Origin: Acidovorax soli
GTDB lineage: Bacteria > Pseudomonadota > Gammaproteobacteria > Burkholderiales > Burkholderiaceae_C
NCBI RefSeq assembly: GCF_014207955.1
Contig: NZ_JACHLK010000005.1
Span: 124,001 to 188,000, forward strand
Direction: 5' to 3'
Length of the DNA: 64,000 nucleotides
Part shown: positions 39,187-48,977 of the stretch, in pieces
How positions within the stretch are numbered: position 1 is the first letter of the stretch
How the letters are laid out: every line of letters begins with the position of its first letter
The notes under the pieces: model-generated
What the model was told of the DNA's origin: nothing
What the model saw: the letters and a program-made list of their open reading frames with translations, nothing else
Database searches by the model: none
Translations under genes and position numbers: made by a program

Positions 39187-39735
39187 ATGTTCTTCCAGAT
39201 CGCTTCGTTCCTGCTTGATGTCGTCGGTGGCCTGCTCACGGGGGCCTGTCTGCTGCGCCTGTACATGCAATGGCAGCGGGTGCCGTTCGGCAACCCCATC
39301 GGCGGGCTGGTCTTTGCGCTGACCGACTGGGTCATCCTGCCCCTGCGCAAGCTGATCCCGCCAGTGGGCAAATGGGACATCTCCAGCCTGCTGGCCGCCA
39401 TCCTGTTCCAGGTGCTGCAGTACGTGCTGTTCCTGCTGCTCGTCGGCGCGGCCGCCGCGTGGGCCTGGCTGCCCTGGCTGGCGCTGTTCGGCCTGGCCAA
39501 GGTGGCGGTGTCGGGGCTCATGGGCCTGCTCATCGTGCATGCCGTGATGTCGTGGATATCGGCCCGTTCCCCCTTGGCCGACGTGGTGTGGCGCCTGTGC
39601 GCGCCCGTGCTGCGGCCCTTCCAAAAGGTGATTCCTCTGCTGGGCGGGGTGGACCTGTCGCCGCTGGTCGTGCTGGTGCTGCTGCAGGTGCTGATGATCG
39701 TGCTGGCCAACCTCCAGGCTGGCGTCATGAGGTGA
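39187..39735 (+). CDS. YggT family integral membrane protein
   Basis: A 182-residue protein with four to five membrane segments arranged as two YggT repeats. Each repeat shows the pattern SW-x(n)-P-x-R-K/PF-x-K-x-IPP/L (TDWVILPLRKLIPPVG and CAPVLRPFQKVIPLLGGVDLSP). The family is linked in other organisms to membrane and cell-division-site organisation, but its function is uncertain. ATG at 39187 is preferred to a TTG 15 bases upstream. TATCAT at 39126-39131 is a possible -10. A hairpin repeat starts six bases after its stop. Confidence 0.85.
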   Translation: MFFQIASFLLDVVGGLLTGACLLRLYMQWQRVPFGNPIGGLVFALTDWVILPLRKLIPPVGKWDISSLLAAILFQVLQYVLFLLLVGAAAAWAWLPWLALFGLAKVAVSGLMGLLIVHAVMSWISARSPLADVVWRLCAPVLRPFQKVIPLLGGVDLSPLVVLVLLQVLMIVLANLQAGVMR

Positions 39736-39740
39736 GAAGC

Positions 39741-39850
39741 ACCCCCTGAGTCGCTTCGCGCCTTCACCCCTCTCTCGACTCGCTGCGCGAGTCGGGAGGG
39801 GGACGCCCCCAGCGCGGCGGGGCGGCCCTTGCGCGGGGGCGCTGGCCTTG
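39741..39850 (+). repeat. GC-rich dispersed hairpin repeat, copy 1
   Basis: Begins CCCCCTGAGTCGCTTCGCG just after the yggT stop and ends near GCGCTGGCC. It contains two hairpins: GACTCGC-TGC-GCGAGTC within a C/G-rich flank (about 39766-39800), and CGCCCCC (39804-39810) with GGGGGCG (39835-39841) enclosing GCGC/GCGC. The core GCGGCGGGGCGGCCCTTGC is shared exactly with copy 2 at 60691. I associate similar elements with many Comamonadaceae genomes; this is recollection, not a search. Confidence 0.8.
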
Positions 39851-39896
39851 ATCGTGCCAGTCCCCAGCGATGCTGGCTATACCACCCAAAGAAAGC

Positions 39897-39932
39897 AAAA
39901 AAGCGCCTGTCGAGAGACAAGGCGCTTTTTTT
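39897..39932. terminator. Bidirectional terminator between yggT and accD
   Basis: Stem AAAAAAGCGCCT (39897-39908) / AGGCGCTTTTTT (39920-39931) with additional pairing GTC/GAC inside. It has a T-run on both strands and lies between convergent genes, so it can end both transcripts. Confidence 0.85.
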
Positions 39933-39951
39933 CTGGGCAGACGAGGGACGG

Positions 39952-40824
39952 TTACAGCACCGCGTCGGCTGGCAGGCGCTGCAGCATGGCCAGGCTGCTG
40001 GCCACGGTGTTGCGCAGTTCGCGGCGGTCGCAGATGAAGTCCACGGCGCCCTTGGTCTGGAGGAATTCGGCACGCTGGAAGCCCTCGGGCAGGGTCACGC
40101 GCACGGTCGATTCGATCACGCGCGGGCCGGCAAAGCCGATCAGGGCCTTGGGCTCGGCGATCACGATGTCGCCCACGAAGGCGAAGCCGGCGCTCACACC
40201 GCCCATGGTCGGGTCGGTCAGCACGCTGATGTAGGGCAGGCCCTTCTTGGCCAGGCGCGTCAGCGCGGCATTCGTCTTGGCCATCTGCATCAGCGACAGC
40301 AGGCCTTCCTGCATGCGCGCGCCGCCCGTGGCGGTGAAGCAGATGAAAGGCACCTTCTGCTCGATGGCGGTTTCCACGCCGCGCACGAAGCGCTCACCCA
40401 CCACGGAGCCCATGGATCCACCCATGAAGTCGAACTCGAAGCAGGCGACCACCACGTTGACGCTCTTGACCGCACCGCCCATCACGATCAGGGCATCGGT
40501 CTCGCCCGTGTTCTCCAGGGCTTCCTTGAGGCGCTCGGGGTACTTGCGGCTGTCCTTGAACTTCAGGGCGTCCACGGGCAGCACTTCCTGGCCGATCTCG
40601 TAGCGGCCTTCGGGGTCCAGGAAGGCGTCCAGGCGCGCGCGCGCGCCAATGCGGTGGTGGTGGCTGCAGTGCGGGCAGACGTTCTGGTTGTGTTCCAGGT
40701 CGGACTTGTAGAGCACCGTTTCGCAGCTCGGGCACTTGATCCACAGGCCTTCGGGCACCTGGCGGCGCTCGGTCGGGTCGGTTTGCTGGATTTTGGCGGG
40801 CAGAAGTTTTTCGAGCCAGGACAT
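39952..40824 (-). CDS. accD: Acetyl-CoA carboxylase carboxyltransferase subunit beta
   Basis: Makes malonyl-CoA together with AccA, AccB and AccC, feeding the fab genes of this window. The 290-residue protein has a zinc ribbon with Cys31, Cys34, Cys50 and Cys53 (CPSC, CPHC) and a crotonase-fold core with [18 protein letters not shown] and [12 protein letters not shown]. It is the last gene of the asd-fimV-truA-trpFBA-accD series and ends at a strong terminator. Confidence 0.97.
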   Translation of the reverse strand: MSWLEKLLPAKIQQTDPTERRQVPEGLWIKCPSCETVLYKSDLEHNQNVCPHCSHHHRIGARARLDAFLDPEGRYEIGQEVLPVDALKFKDSRKYPERLKEALENTGETDALIVMGGAVKSVNVVVACFEFDFMGGSMGSVVGERFVRGVETAIEQKVPFICFTATGGARMQEGLLSLMQMAKTNAALTRLAKKGLPYISVLTDPTMGGVSAGFAFVGDIVIAEPKALIGFAGPRVIESTVRVTLPEGFQRAEFLQTKGAVDFICDRRELRNTVASSLAMLQRLPADAVL

Positions 40825-40911
40825 GGTGTTTCCTCGTCAATGACAGGGTCAAAGACCGTGTGTGAAGCAGCGGCGGGCGCCCCCGGCAGGGAGGGCGCCG
40901 CCAAACCCCTA

Positions 40912-41717
40912 TTATGCGTCGAGCGCCTTGCGCACCCCGCGCAGGAAGTCGACCGTGATCGCCACGACCTTCTCGTGCGGCTGGTCCTCGATCAGCTGGA
41001 TGATGCGTGTGCCGATCACCACGGCATCGGCGACCTTGCCGATGGCCTGGGCGGTCGCCGCATCGCGGATGCCGAAGCCCACGCCCACGGGGATCTGCAC
41101 ATGCTGGCGAATGCGCGGCAGCATCTGCTCCACGGCCGAGGTATCGAGCGCGCCCGAGCCCGTCACGCCCTTGAGCGATACGTAGTACACATAGCCGCTG
41201 GCCACGCGCGCCACCTGGGCCATGCGCTCGTCCGTGCTGGTGGGGGCCAAGAGGAAGATCAGGTCCATGCCATGCGCGCGCAGGCTGGCGGCAAAGGCCT
41301 CGCATTCCTCGGGCGGGTAGTCCACCACGAGCACGCCGTCCACGCCGGCCGCCGCCGCGTCGCGCACAAAGGCGCCCGCGCCGTGCACCTGGTCGTAGCG
41401 TTCCACGGGGTTGGCATAGCCCATGAGCACCACGGGGGTGGTGCTGTTGCGCTTTCTGAACTCGCGCACATGGTCCAGCACCTGGGCCATGCCGATGCCC
41501 AGGGACAGGGCTTTTTCGCCCGCCTTCTGGATCACCGGGCCGTCGGCCATGGGGTCGGAGAAGGGCACGCCCAGCTCGATCACGTCGGCACCCGCCTCCA
41601 CCATGCCATGCATGAGAGCGGGGGTGATGTCGGCGAACGGGAAGCCGGCGGTGACATAGGGCACCAGGGCCTTGCGGCCCTGTGCCTTCAATTGGTCAAA
41701 AGTGGTGCTGATGCGGT

Positions 41718-41721
<4 letters not shown>
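40912..41721 (-). CDS. trpA: Tryptophan synthase alpha subunit
   Basis: Cleaves indole-3-glycerol phosphate to indole. The 269-residue TIM barrel keeps the catalytic Glu49 ([11 protein letters not shown]) and Asp60 (DPMADGP), at the same numbering as the Salmonella enzyme, and [11 protein letters not shown] near the phosphate site. It overlaps trpB by four bases. The frame is open far into trpB, but ATG at 41721 fits the family. Confidence 0.97.
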
Positions 41722-42966
<1,245 letters not shown>

Positions 42967-42989
<23 letters not shown>

Positions 42990-43731
42990 GGGGATTCTTT
43001 GCAAGTTGTGCATCGGCCGCACGCACGGCGGCAACGAAGCGTTGGATCTTGTCGGCGTCCTTGGTGCCCCGCAGGGGCTTGCCATCGGGCCCCAGGGCCT
43101 CGACGCCGGAACTGACATCAACCGCCAGCGTGGTGCAACGCGGGCGCACTTGCAAAATGCCATCGGTCACGTTTGCAGGCGTGAGTCCACCAGACAAAAC
43201 GAGGTGAGAGCCGACGCTTGGTGGAAGGAGTGACCAATTGAATGCCTTGCCGCCGCCGCCGTACCCCTCGACATGGGCGTCGAGCAGGATGGCCTGGGCG
43301 TTTGAAAAATCGTGTGCGTATTTTACGAGGTCGAATTGTGCCGCATCCGGGCCCAGGGGTATACGGGCGGCGCGCAGCCAGGGCCGGGCGCCGCCGCCCG
43401 TGGCGGCCAGGCAGTCTTCGGGCGTCTCGTCGCCATGGAATTGCACCGTGGCGCCCGCGATCAGCGCCGTCGCGGCCATCACCTCCTGGGCGCTGGCGTT
43501 CACGAACAACAGCACCGGCGTGACGAAGGGGGGCAGGCGCCGCGCCAGCTCGGCCGCGCGCTCGGCCGTCACGGCACGGCCGCTGCTCTTGGCATAGAGC
43601 ACGAAGCCGACGGCATCGGCCCCGGCGGCCACGGCGGCATCGACGTCCTGCTCGCGGGTCAGGCCGCAGATCTTGATGCGGGTGCGGCTGGCGGGCAGGG
43701 GGGCGCTGGGGGATGGGATGATCGGGCTCAT
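42967..43731 (-). CDS. trpF: Phosphoribosylanthranilate isomerase
   Basis: Third step of tryptophan synthesis from anthranilate. The 254-residue TIM-barrel protein opens [12 protein letters not shown], the TrpF hallmark with the catalytic Cys, and has [18 protein letters not shown] (the Asp and the GGxGxxFDW-like loop) and [14 protein letters not shown] at 43731 overlaps the truA stop by four bases, which favours it over a TTG at 43740. Confidence 0.95.
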
Positions 43732-44546
43732 GGGAGCCAATCATACGCAGCCGTGCGCTGGGGTAGCCCCCACGCGGCGTCGTAGACCGGTCCCTGGAAG
43801 TACAGCCCGTCGGGCGAGAAGGTGGGCGCCGCCGCATCGCGCGAGCGTGCCTGCAGCACCTGCTGCATCCATTCGGGCGGCTGGTCGCCCCGGCCGATCG
43901 CCACCAGGCAGCCCATGAGGTTGCGGATCATGTGGTGCAAAAAGGCGTTGGCCTCGAACTCGAAACGCCAGTAGCAGGGGCTCCAGCCCAGCTCGGCGTG
44001 GGGCTCGCCCAGGCCGCGCCGCGTGATGTCGATGCGCGTGAGCGTCTTGACCGGCGACTTGGCCTGGCAGGCCGATGCGCGGAACGAGGTGAAATCGTGC
44101 TCGCCCAGCAGGTAGTCCGCCGCCTGGCGCATGGCCGCATGGTCCAGCGGGTGGTAGACCCAGCCCACGCGCCCGGCGTCCACGCTCGGGCGCACGGGCG
44201 ACTGCAGCAGCACATAGGCGTAGCGCCGCGCCACGGCGCTGGCGCGCGAGTGGAAGCCGTCGGGCACATGGCTGGCCCATTGCACCGCAATGTCCGCAGG
44301 CAGGAAGGTGTTGGTGCCGCGCACCCAGGACGAAGGGGGGCGGTTGAGCGGGGTGTCGAAATGCACCACCTGCATCAGGCCGTGCACCCCGGCATCGGTG
44401 CGGCCGGCGCACAGGGTGCTCACGGGGTGCGTGGCAAAGCGCGCGAGGGCCGCCTCCAGCTTGTCCTGGATGGTGTTGCCCGACAGCTGGCTCTGCCAGC
44501 CGCTGTAGGCCTGGCCGTTGTAACTGACACCCAGGGCCACCCTCAT
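43728..44546 (-). CDS. truA: tRNA pseudouridine(38-40) synthase
   Basis: Modifies uridines 38-40 of the tRNA anticodon arm. The 272-residue protein has the catalytic Asp51 in AGRTDAGVHG and FHSRASAVARRYAY, typical of TruA. Placement between fimV and trpF is common in beta- and gammaproteobacteria. It overlaps trpF by four bases. Confidence 0.97.
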   Translation of the reverse strand: MRVALGVSYNGQAYSGWQSQLSGNTIQDKLEAALARFATHPVSTLCAGRTDAGVHGLMQVVHFDTPLNRPPSSWVRGTNTFLPADIAVQWASHVPDGFHSRASAVARRYAYVLLQSPVRPSVDAGRVGWVYHPLDHAAMRQAADYLLGEHDFTSFRASACQAKSPVKTLTRIDITRRGLGEPHAELGWSPCYWRFEFEANAFLHHMIRNLMGCLVAIGRGDQPPEWMQQVLQARSRDAAAPTFSPDGLYFQGPVYDAAWGLPQRTAAYDWLP

Positions 44547-44595
44547 GGGCGGGCCTGGGAGAGGGTGGGGGAGCGGGTTGCCGGAGCCGACCGCA

Positions 44596-47286
44596 TCAGC
44601 CCAGTTCGACCAGCATGCGCTGGGCGCGGGTCTTCAGGGCGCCGCTCGATTCGGCCACGACTTCCTCGATCAGCGTGCGCGCACCGTCGGTGTCGCCGAT
44701 GGCGTTGAATTCCTCGGCCAGTGCCAGCTTGGTGGCCAGCGGGTCATCCTGGGCGGCGTCCGATCCGTCGTCTTCCGGCGAAATGGGCACGGCTGCCGTG
44801 GGAATCTCCGTTTCGCGCGACGAGGCCGGTGCGGCCATGGGCTTGGAGGGGGCCGTCAGGTCCAGCGACAGCTCGCCCAGGTCGAAATCCATGGGGCTGG
44901 AGTCCTGCGCTTCGGCCAGCGGCATGGGGCCGGTGGGCGCCATGGTCAGCTCGTCCCTGGGAGCGGCCGCGCGGGCCGCCGGTGCGGGGGCCGGGGCCGG
45001 TGCATTCCAGGCGGCATCGGCCGTCAGGTCGGGCAGTGCGAAATCGTCGTTGGAGACCACGGGCTCCATGCGCTGTGGTTCGCGTGGGGCCGGTGCTGCA
45101 ACGGCGGCGGCGCTCGCCGCTGCGGCTGCAGCGGCAAATCCGCCGGGGGCTGCCGGGGGCGCATCGGTCAACGCGTCGTCGGGCAGATCGAGGTCCAGGT
45201 CCAGATCCAGGTCGGGTGGCAGCGCGGCCGAGGGTGCCGGTGCGCCCGAGAAGGTGCTCACGAAGGCACCGGGGATCGAGGGGCTCTCGTCTTCCGCCTG
45301 CTGGCCGGGACGGCCGCCGGGCTGGTACAGCGGGTTCTCGGGGTCGATGCCACGGCCCAGGTCCACGATGCGGGCCCAGTCGGGGCCTTCGCCCTGCGTC
45401 AGCTTAAAGACTTCACCCGCCACGGATTCCAGGGCCTTGCGGTCCTGGCGCTTGGCGTAGATCTCGGCCAGCTTCACATGCACGGACACGCGGGCCGGGT
45501 TGTGGCGCACGGCTTCCTTGAGGATTTCCTCGGCCTGCAGGTCCCGGCCATAGGCCAGGTACACGTCGGCTTCGGCCACGGGGTCCACGTCGCCGCCGGC
45601 ATCGAGCTGGCTGGGCGAGTAGGCCATGGACGAGCCCGTGGTCATCTCGCTGTTGGCGGTGTCCACGCGCTGGCCGCCGCTGGCGCCGAAGAAGGAATCG
45701 GGCTGGATGCGGCTTTCCAGGAACGAGCTGTCCACGCCCGCATTGTTGCGGCGGCGCTGGATCACGCGGTAGGCGCCGTAGCCCAGCAGCAGGGCCAGCA
45801 GGCCGCCACCGGCCAGGGGGATCAGCGGGTCGTCGAGCAGGCCGTCAAAGAAGCCAGGCTCTGCCACGGGGGGGGCGGGTGGCCGCACGACGGGTTTGGA
45901 AGCCGGAGCGGCAGGCGGCGTGGCCGCTGCAGCGTCCGACGCGGGTGCAGCGCTGGCTTCGGCCGAAGCGCCGCTGGTGGGCTCGGAGGCGGCCATGGCC
46001 GGCGGGGCTTCGGGGGCGGCCGGCGTGGCAGGTACGCCAGGAACCGCCACCTGGGCCGGTGCGCTGGCGGCCGGGGCTGCGGGAGCAGGCGCCGGTGCGG
46101 CTGCAGGGGCCGGTGCGGCCGGCGTCGACGGGGCTGCCGCCGATGCAGCACCCAGCTTGTTCAGGTCGCTGATGTTCTTGGACAGCTCGGCCATGCGGGC
46201 CGATGCGTCGCTGGCCTGCTTGTCCTTGGCCAACTGGTCCTCGGCCGCCTTCTGGCCCTTGACCGAGCCCTTGGACAGGGTGAGCTTGTCGGGCGCCGTG
46301 GTGGCCGGCTTGCTGTCTTCCACGCGGGTCTGCACCGAGCCCTTGGCCGAACGCTCGGCCGATGCCACGGTGGTGGACGGGGCCGATTCGGCGAGCTTGC
46401 GGCGGAACGCGCCGAAATCGCGGCTCTGGGCGGCCAGGATCTGGCGCGCCTCGGGGGCTGGCGTGGACTGGGCCGTGGCCTGGTCCGGCATCTGCAGCAC
46501 GGCGCCCGCCTTGATGCGGTTGATGTTGCCGCCGATGAAGGCATCGGGGTTGGCGCGCTGCATGGCGACCAGCATCTGGTCGAGCGACACACCGCTGGGG
46601 CGGTTGGCATTGGCAATGCGGCCTGCCGTGTCACCGGCCTGCACGGTCACCGAACCTTCGGTGGCGGCAGGGCGCGGGGCTGCTGCGGGTGCGGGTGCGC
46701 GGGGCGTTGCAGGGGCTGGTGCCGCTGCGGAAGGGCGTCCCGCAACCGCGGGAGGGGTCTCGCCGCGCGCAGCGGGGGGCGTGATCTGAGGAGCTGCCGT
46801 GACCGATGGCGCCGGGCGGCGCATCGCTGGCGGGTCGAACAGCATGGTGTAGCTGCGCACCAGGCGGCCGGAGCCCCAGGAGGCATCGAGCACCAGATCG
46901 ACGAAGGGGTCGTTCACCGGGCGGTCGCTGGACAGGCGCAGCACGGCCGTGCCATCGGCGCGGCGTTGCAGTTGCACCTGCAGGTTGTTCATGGTGGGCG
47001 AGTACTCCATGCCCTGCGAGCGGAACACCTCGGGCGTGGCCGTGGTGGCTTTCAGGGTCTCGGCCTCTGCCGGGGTGATCTGCGGCAGGTCGATTTCGGC
47101 CCGCAGGGGCTCGCCCAGCGCAGATTGCACGGTGATGCGGCCCAGCGCAAGCGCGGACGCATCGGTGGCGTAGAGCCCGGCAGTTGCCACGGCCGCAGCC
47201 GCCAGCACAGAAAATTTCCAACGATGCATGTTTGCCATCAACTGATTGGGTTGTGCGGCTCGGTCGAGCGGTGCTGTTTTTCTCAT
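44596..47286 (-). CDS. fimV: FimV-like pilus assembly/polar protein
   Basis: Large inner-membrane peptidoglycan-binding protein that in Pseudomonas promotes type IV pilus assembly and polar signalling. In the 896-residue protein an export signal lies around residues 20-46; a FimV N-terminal domain follows (LGRITVQSALGEPLRAEIDLP), then a LysM-like segment (VQAGDTAGRIANANRP) at about 215-275, a long Ala/Pro-rich linker, a membrane segment (LIPLAGGGLLALLLGYGAY) near 500, TPR-like helices, and the FimV C-terminal domain (DPLATKLALAEEFNAIGD). ATG at 47286 is used; ATGs at 47238 and 47229 would give a shorter signal peptide. Confidence 0.93.
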   Translation of the reverse strand: MRKTAPLDRAAQPNQLMANMHRWKFSVLAAAAVATAGLYATDASALALGRITVQSALGEPLRAEIDLPQITPAEAETLKATTATPEVFRSQGMEYSPTMNNLQVQLQRRADGTAVLRLSSDRPVNDPFVDLVLDASWGSGRLVRSYTMLFDPPAMRRPAPSVTAAPQITPPAARGETPPAVAGRPSAAAPAPATPRAPAPAAAPRPAATEGSVTVQAGDTAGRIANANRPSGVSLDQMLVAMQRANPDAFIGGNINRIKAGAVLQMPDQATAQSTPAPEARQILAAQSRDFGAFRRKLAESAPSTTVASAERSAKGSVQTRVEDSKPATTAPDKLTLSKGSVKGQKAAEDQLAKDKQASDASARMAELSKNISDLNKLGAASAAAPSTPAAPAPAAAPAPAPAAPAASAPAQVAVPGVPATPAAPEAPPAMAASEPTSGASAEASAAPASDAAAATPPAAPASKPVVRPPAPPVAEPGFFDGLLDDPLIPLAGGGLLALLLGYGAYRVIQRRRNNAGVDSSFLESRIQPDSFFGASGGQRVDTANSEMTTGSSMAYSPSQLDAGGDVDPVAEADVYLAYGRDLQAEEILKEAVRHNPARVSVHVKLAEIYAKRQDRKALESVAGEVFKLTQGEGPDWARIVDLGRGIDPENPLYQPGGRPGQQAEDESPSIPGAFVSTFSGAPAPSAALPPDLDLDLDLDLPDDALTDAPPAAPGGFAAAAAAASAAAVAAPAPREPQRMEPVVSNDDFALPDLTADAAWNAPAPAPAPAARAAAPRDELTMAPTGPMPLAEAQDSSPMDFDLGELSLDLTAPSKPMAAPASSRETEIPTAAVPISPEDDGSDAAQDDPLATKLALAEEFNAIGDTDGARTLIEEVVAESSGALKTRAQRMLVELG

Positions 47287-47326
47287 GGTCTGGTCCCGCC
47301 CCGGCGCGTGAAAATATGTAAAAAGC

Positions 47327-47355
47327 ACCATAGCATCAATGTTTTGCACTGACAA
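47327..47355 (-). promoter_or_regulatory. Promoter before fimV
   Basis: On the minus strand TTGTCA (plus-strand 47350-47355; five of six consensus -35 bases) and TATGGT (47327-47332; four of six -10 bases) are separated by exactly 17 bases. It lies about 40 bases before the fimV start, downstream of the asd terminator. Confidence 0.55.
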
Positions 47356-47464
47356 GCTGAGGTGGCGCAGAAGCTTTGCCCCCGGTGGTCATGCCCCAAC
47401 TTGGGGCATTTAGATGTTGCCAATTGCCAACGTCACGTAACCGGGTGTGTCAAGCGTTTGGGCG

Positions 47465-47498
47465 CAAAAAAGCGCGCGCAACAGGCGTTGCGCGCGCT
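47465..47498 (-). terminator. Terminator after asd
   Basis: Perfect 12-bp stem AGCGCGCGCAAC (47471-47482) / GTTGCGCGCGCT (47487-47498) with a four-base loop; read on the minus strand it is followed by six T. It separates asd from fimV. Confidence 0.85.
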
Positions 47499-47533
47499 GG
47501 AGGCCGGGGCTCCTGCGAGCCCGGCGGGGGATT

Positions 47534-48664
47534 TTAAGCGGCCAGCAGGATGCGCAGCATGCGGCGCAGCGGCTCGGCAGCGCCCCACAGCAGCTGGTCA
47601 CCGATGGTGAAGGCGCCCACGTACTCGGGGCCCATGGCCAGCTTGCGCACGCGGCCCACGGGGATGGTCATGGTGCCGGTCACGGCCACGGGCGTCAGGT
47701 CCTTGATGGTGGCCTCGCGCGTGTTGGGCACCACCTTCACCCACTCGTTGTCGGCGGCGATCATGGCTTCCAGATCGGCCACGGGCACGTCCTTCTTGAG
47801 CTTGAAGGTCAGCGCCTGGCTGTGGCAGCGCATGGCGCCCACGCGCACGCAGAAGCCATCCACCGGGATGGCGGCCGAGCCGAAGCCTTCGCCCATGCCC
47901 AGGATCTTGTTGGTCTCGGCCATGCCCTTCCACTCTTCCTTGGACATGCCATTGCCCAGGTCCTTGTCGATCCAGGGGATCAGCGAGCCGCCCAGCGGCA
48001 CGCCGAAGTTGGCCGTCTCGGCGCCGGAGAGGGCGCGCTGCTTGGCGATGACCTTGCGGTCGATTTCCAGGATGGCGCTCTTGGGATCGTCCAGCAGGGA
48101 CTTCACTTCGGCGTTCAGCGTGCCGTACTGCGTGAGCAGCTCGCGCATGTGCTGGGCGCCGCCGCCGCTGGCGGCCTGGTAGGTCTGGGTGCTCATCCAC
48201 TCGACGAGGCCGGCCTTGTACAGCGCGCCCACGCCCATCAGCATGCAGCTCACGGTGCAGTTGCCGCCCACCCAGTTCTTGCCGCCCTTGGCCAGCGCGT
48301 CCTTGATGACGGGCATGTTCACGGGGTCCAGGATGATCACGGCGTCCTGCTGCATGCGCAGCGTGGAGGCGGCATCAATCCAGTGGCCGTTCCAGCCTGC
48401 GGCGCGCAGCTTGGGGAACACTTCGGTGGTGTAGTCGCCGCCCTGGGCGGTGATGATGATGTCGCAGCGCTTGAGGGCTTCGATGTCGAACGCGTTCTGC
48501 AGCGTGGTCTCGTTCTTGGCGAACGCCGGGGCCTTGCCGCCCGCATTGGAGGTGGAGAAGAACAATGGCTCGATCAGGTCGAAGTCCTTTTCTTCGGCCA
48601 TGCGATCCATCAACACCGAGCCGACCATGCCGCGCCAGCCGACCAAACCTACCAACTTGCTCAT
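47534..48664 (-). CDS. asd: Aspartate-semialdehyde dehydrogenase
   Basis: NADPH enzyme reducing aspartyl-phosphate to aspartate semialdehyde, the branch point for lysine/diaminopimelate, threonine, isoleucine and methionine. The 376-residue protein starts [19 protein letters not shown] (NADP loop) and has the catalytic Cys136 in GGNCTVSCM and the active-site histidine in [14 protein letters not shown] lies before the ATG. The upstream 200 bases hold a promoter, a Thr/Ile/Lys-rich leader frame and alternative hairpins, so attenuation control is proposed. Confidence 0.96.
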   Translation of the reverse strand: MSKLVGLVGWRGMVGSVLMDRMAEEKDFDLIEPLFFSTSNAGGKAPAFAKNETTLQNAFDIEALKRCDIIITAQGGDYTTEVFPKLRAAGWNGHWIDAASTLRMQQDAVIILDPVNMPVIKDALAKGGKNWVGGNCTVSCMLMGVGALYKAGLVEWMSTQTYQAASGGGAQHMRELLTQYGTLNAEVKSLLDDPKSAILEIDRKVIAKQRALSGAETANFGVPLGGSLIPWIDKDLGNGMSKEEWKGMAETNKILGMGEGFGSAAIPVDGFCVRVGAMRCHSQALTFKLKKDVPVADLEAMIAADNEWVKVVPNTREATIKDLTPVAVTGTMTIPVGRVRKLAMGPEYVGAFTIGDQLLWGAAEPLRRMLRILLAA

Positions 48665-48695
48665 TTCAACGCCCCTTTTCAGATTAAGAAACAGT

Positions 48696-48755
48696 GCCAG
48701 ACCGGGACTGCTCGCCTGGCTCGTCAGGCCAGGAAGGGCGCACGACGAACCAGGC
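48696..48755 (-). promoter_or_regulatory. Candidate transcription attenuator before asd
   Basis: In the minus-strand RNA after the leader stop codon, segment 2 (plus-strand 48744-48755) pairs with segment 3 (48714-48725) over 12 contiguous pairs with one G-U, the antiterminator. Segment 3 alternatively pairs with segment 4 (48696-48702) over seven pairs with one G-U, followed by ACTGTTTCTT, a weak terminator. Segment 2 also overlaps a five-pair hairpin with the leader stop region (48753-48757 with 48761-48765). These structures exclude one another, as in classical amino-acid attenuators. Confidence 0.55.
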
Positions 48756-48759
48756 TGGA

Positions 48760-48861
48760 TCAGCCCTTAATGGTCGTGGTTTTGGTGATGGTTGCGCGCG
48801 CAGCCACACCGGCCGTGGCGGCGGGTGCAATGTTCAGGGCGAACGTGTGGGCGGCAAACAT
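48760..48861 (-). CDS. Candidate leader peptide of asd (Thr/Ile/Lys-rich)
   Basis: A 33-codon frame, ATG at 48861 to TGA at 48760, ending 95 bases before asd. Residues 24-32 are TITKTTTIK: five Thr, two Ile and two Lys in nine codons, all end products of the pathway that Asd feeds. The start has no Shine-Dalgarno sequence, but the predicted transcription start lies only a few bases upstream, so translation could be leaderless. Compare the Thr/Ile-rich thrL of enterobacteria. Translation is not shown by the sequence; the support is codon content and the hairpins that follow. Confidence 0.55.
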   Translation of the reverse strand: MFAAHTFALNIAPAATAGVAARATITKTTTIKG

Positions 48862-48870
48862 AGGACGTCA

Positions 48871-48900
48871 AGTATATCGCAAGCCCGCCGGAGCGCTCAA
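48871..48900 (-). promoter_or_regulatory. Promoter before the asd leader
   Basis: On the minus strand TTGAGC (plus-strand 48895-48900) and TATACT (48871-48876; five of six consensus bases) are 18 bases apart. The expected start of transcription is about two to four bases before the leader ATG. It lies just downstream of the leuB terminator, so asd would be transcribed independently of leuCDB. Confidence 0.55.
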
Positions 48901-48924
48901 GGGGGATTGATGGCCTGCTGCAAC

Positions 48925-48951
48925 GAAAAAGGGCGGCCCGAGGGCCGCCCT
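48925..48951 (-). terminator. Terminator after leuB
   Basis: Nine-bp stem AGGGCGGCC (48930-48938) / GGCCGCCCT (48943-48951) with loop CGAG; on the minus strand it is followed by five T. It ends the leuC-leuD-leuB transcript. Confidence 0.85.
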
Positions 48952-48977
48952 GTGCGCCATGCCGATGGCTGCGCGCC

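Noticed and set aside
44545-47352. 935-codon open frame on the plus strand opposite fimV
   Set aside because: Gly/Arg/His-rich translation mirroring the Ala/Pro-rich fimV linker; FimV domains are clear on the other strand.
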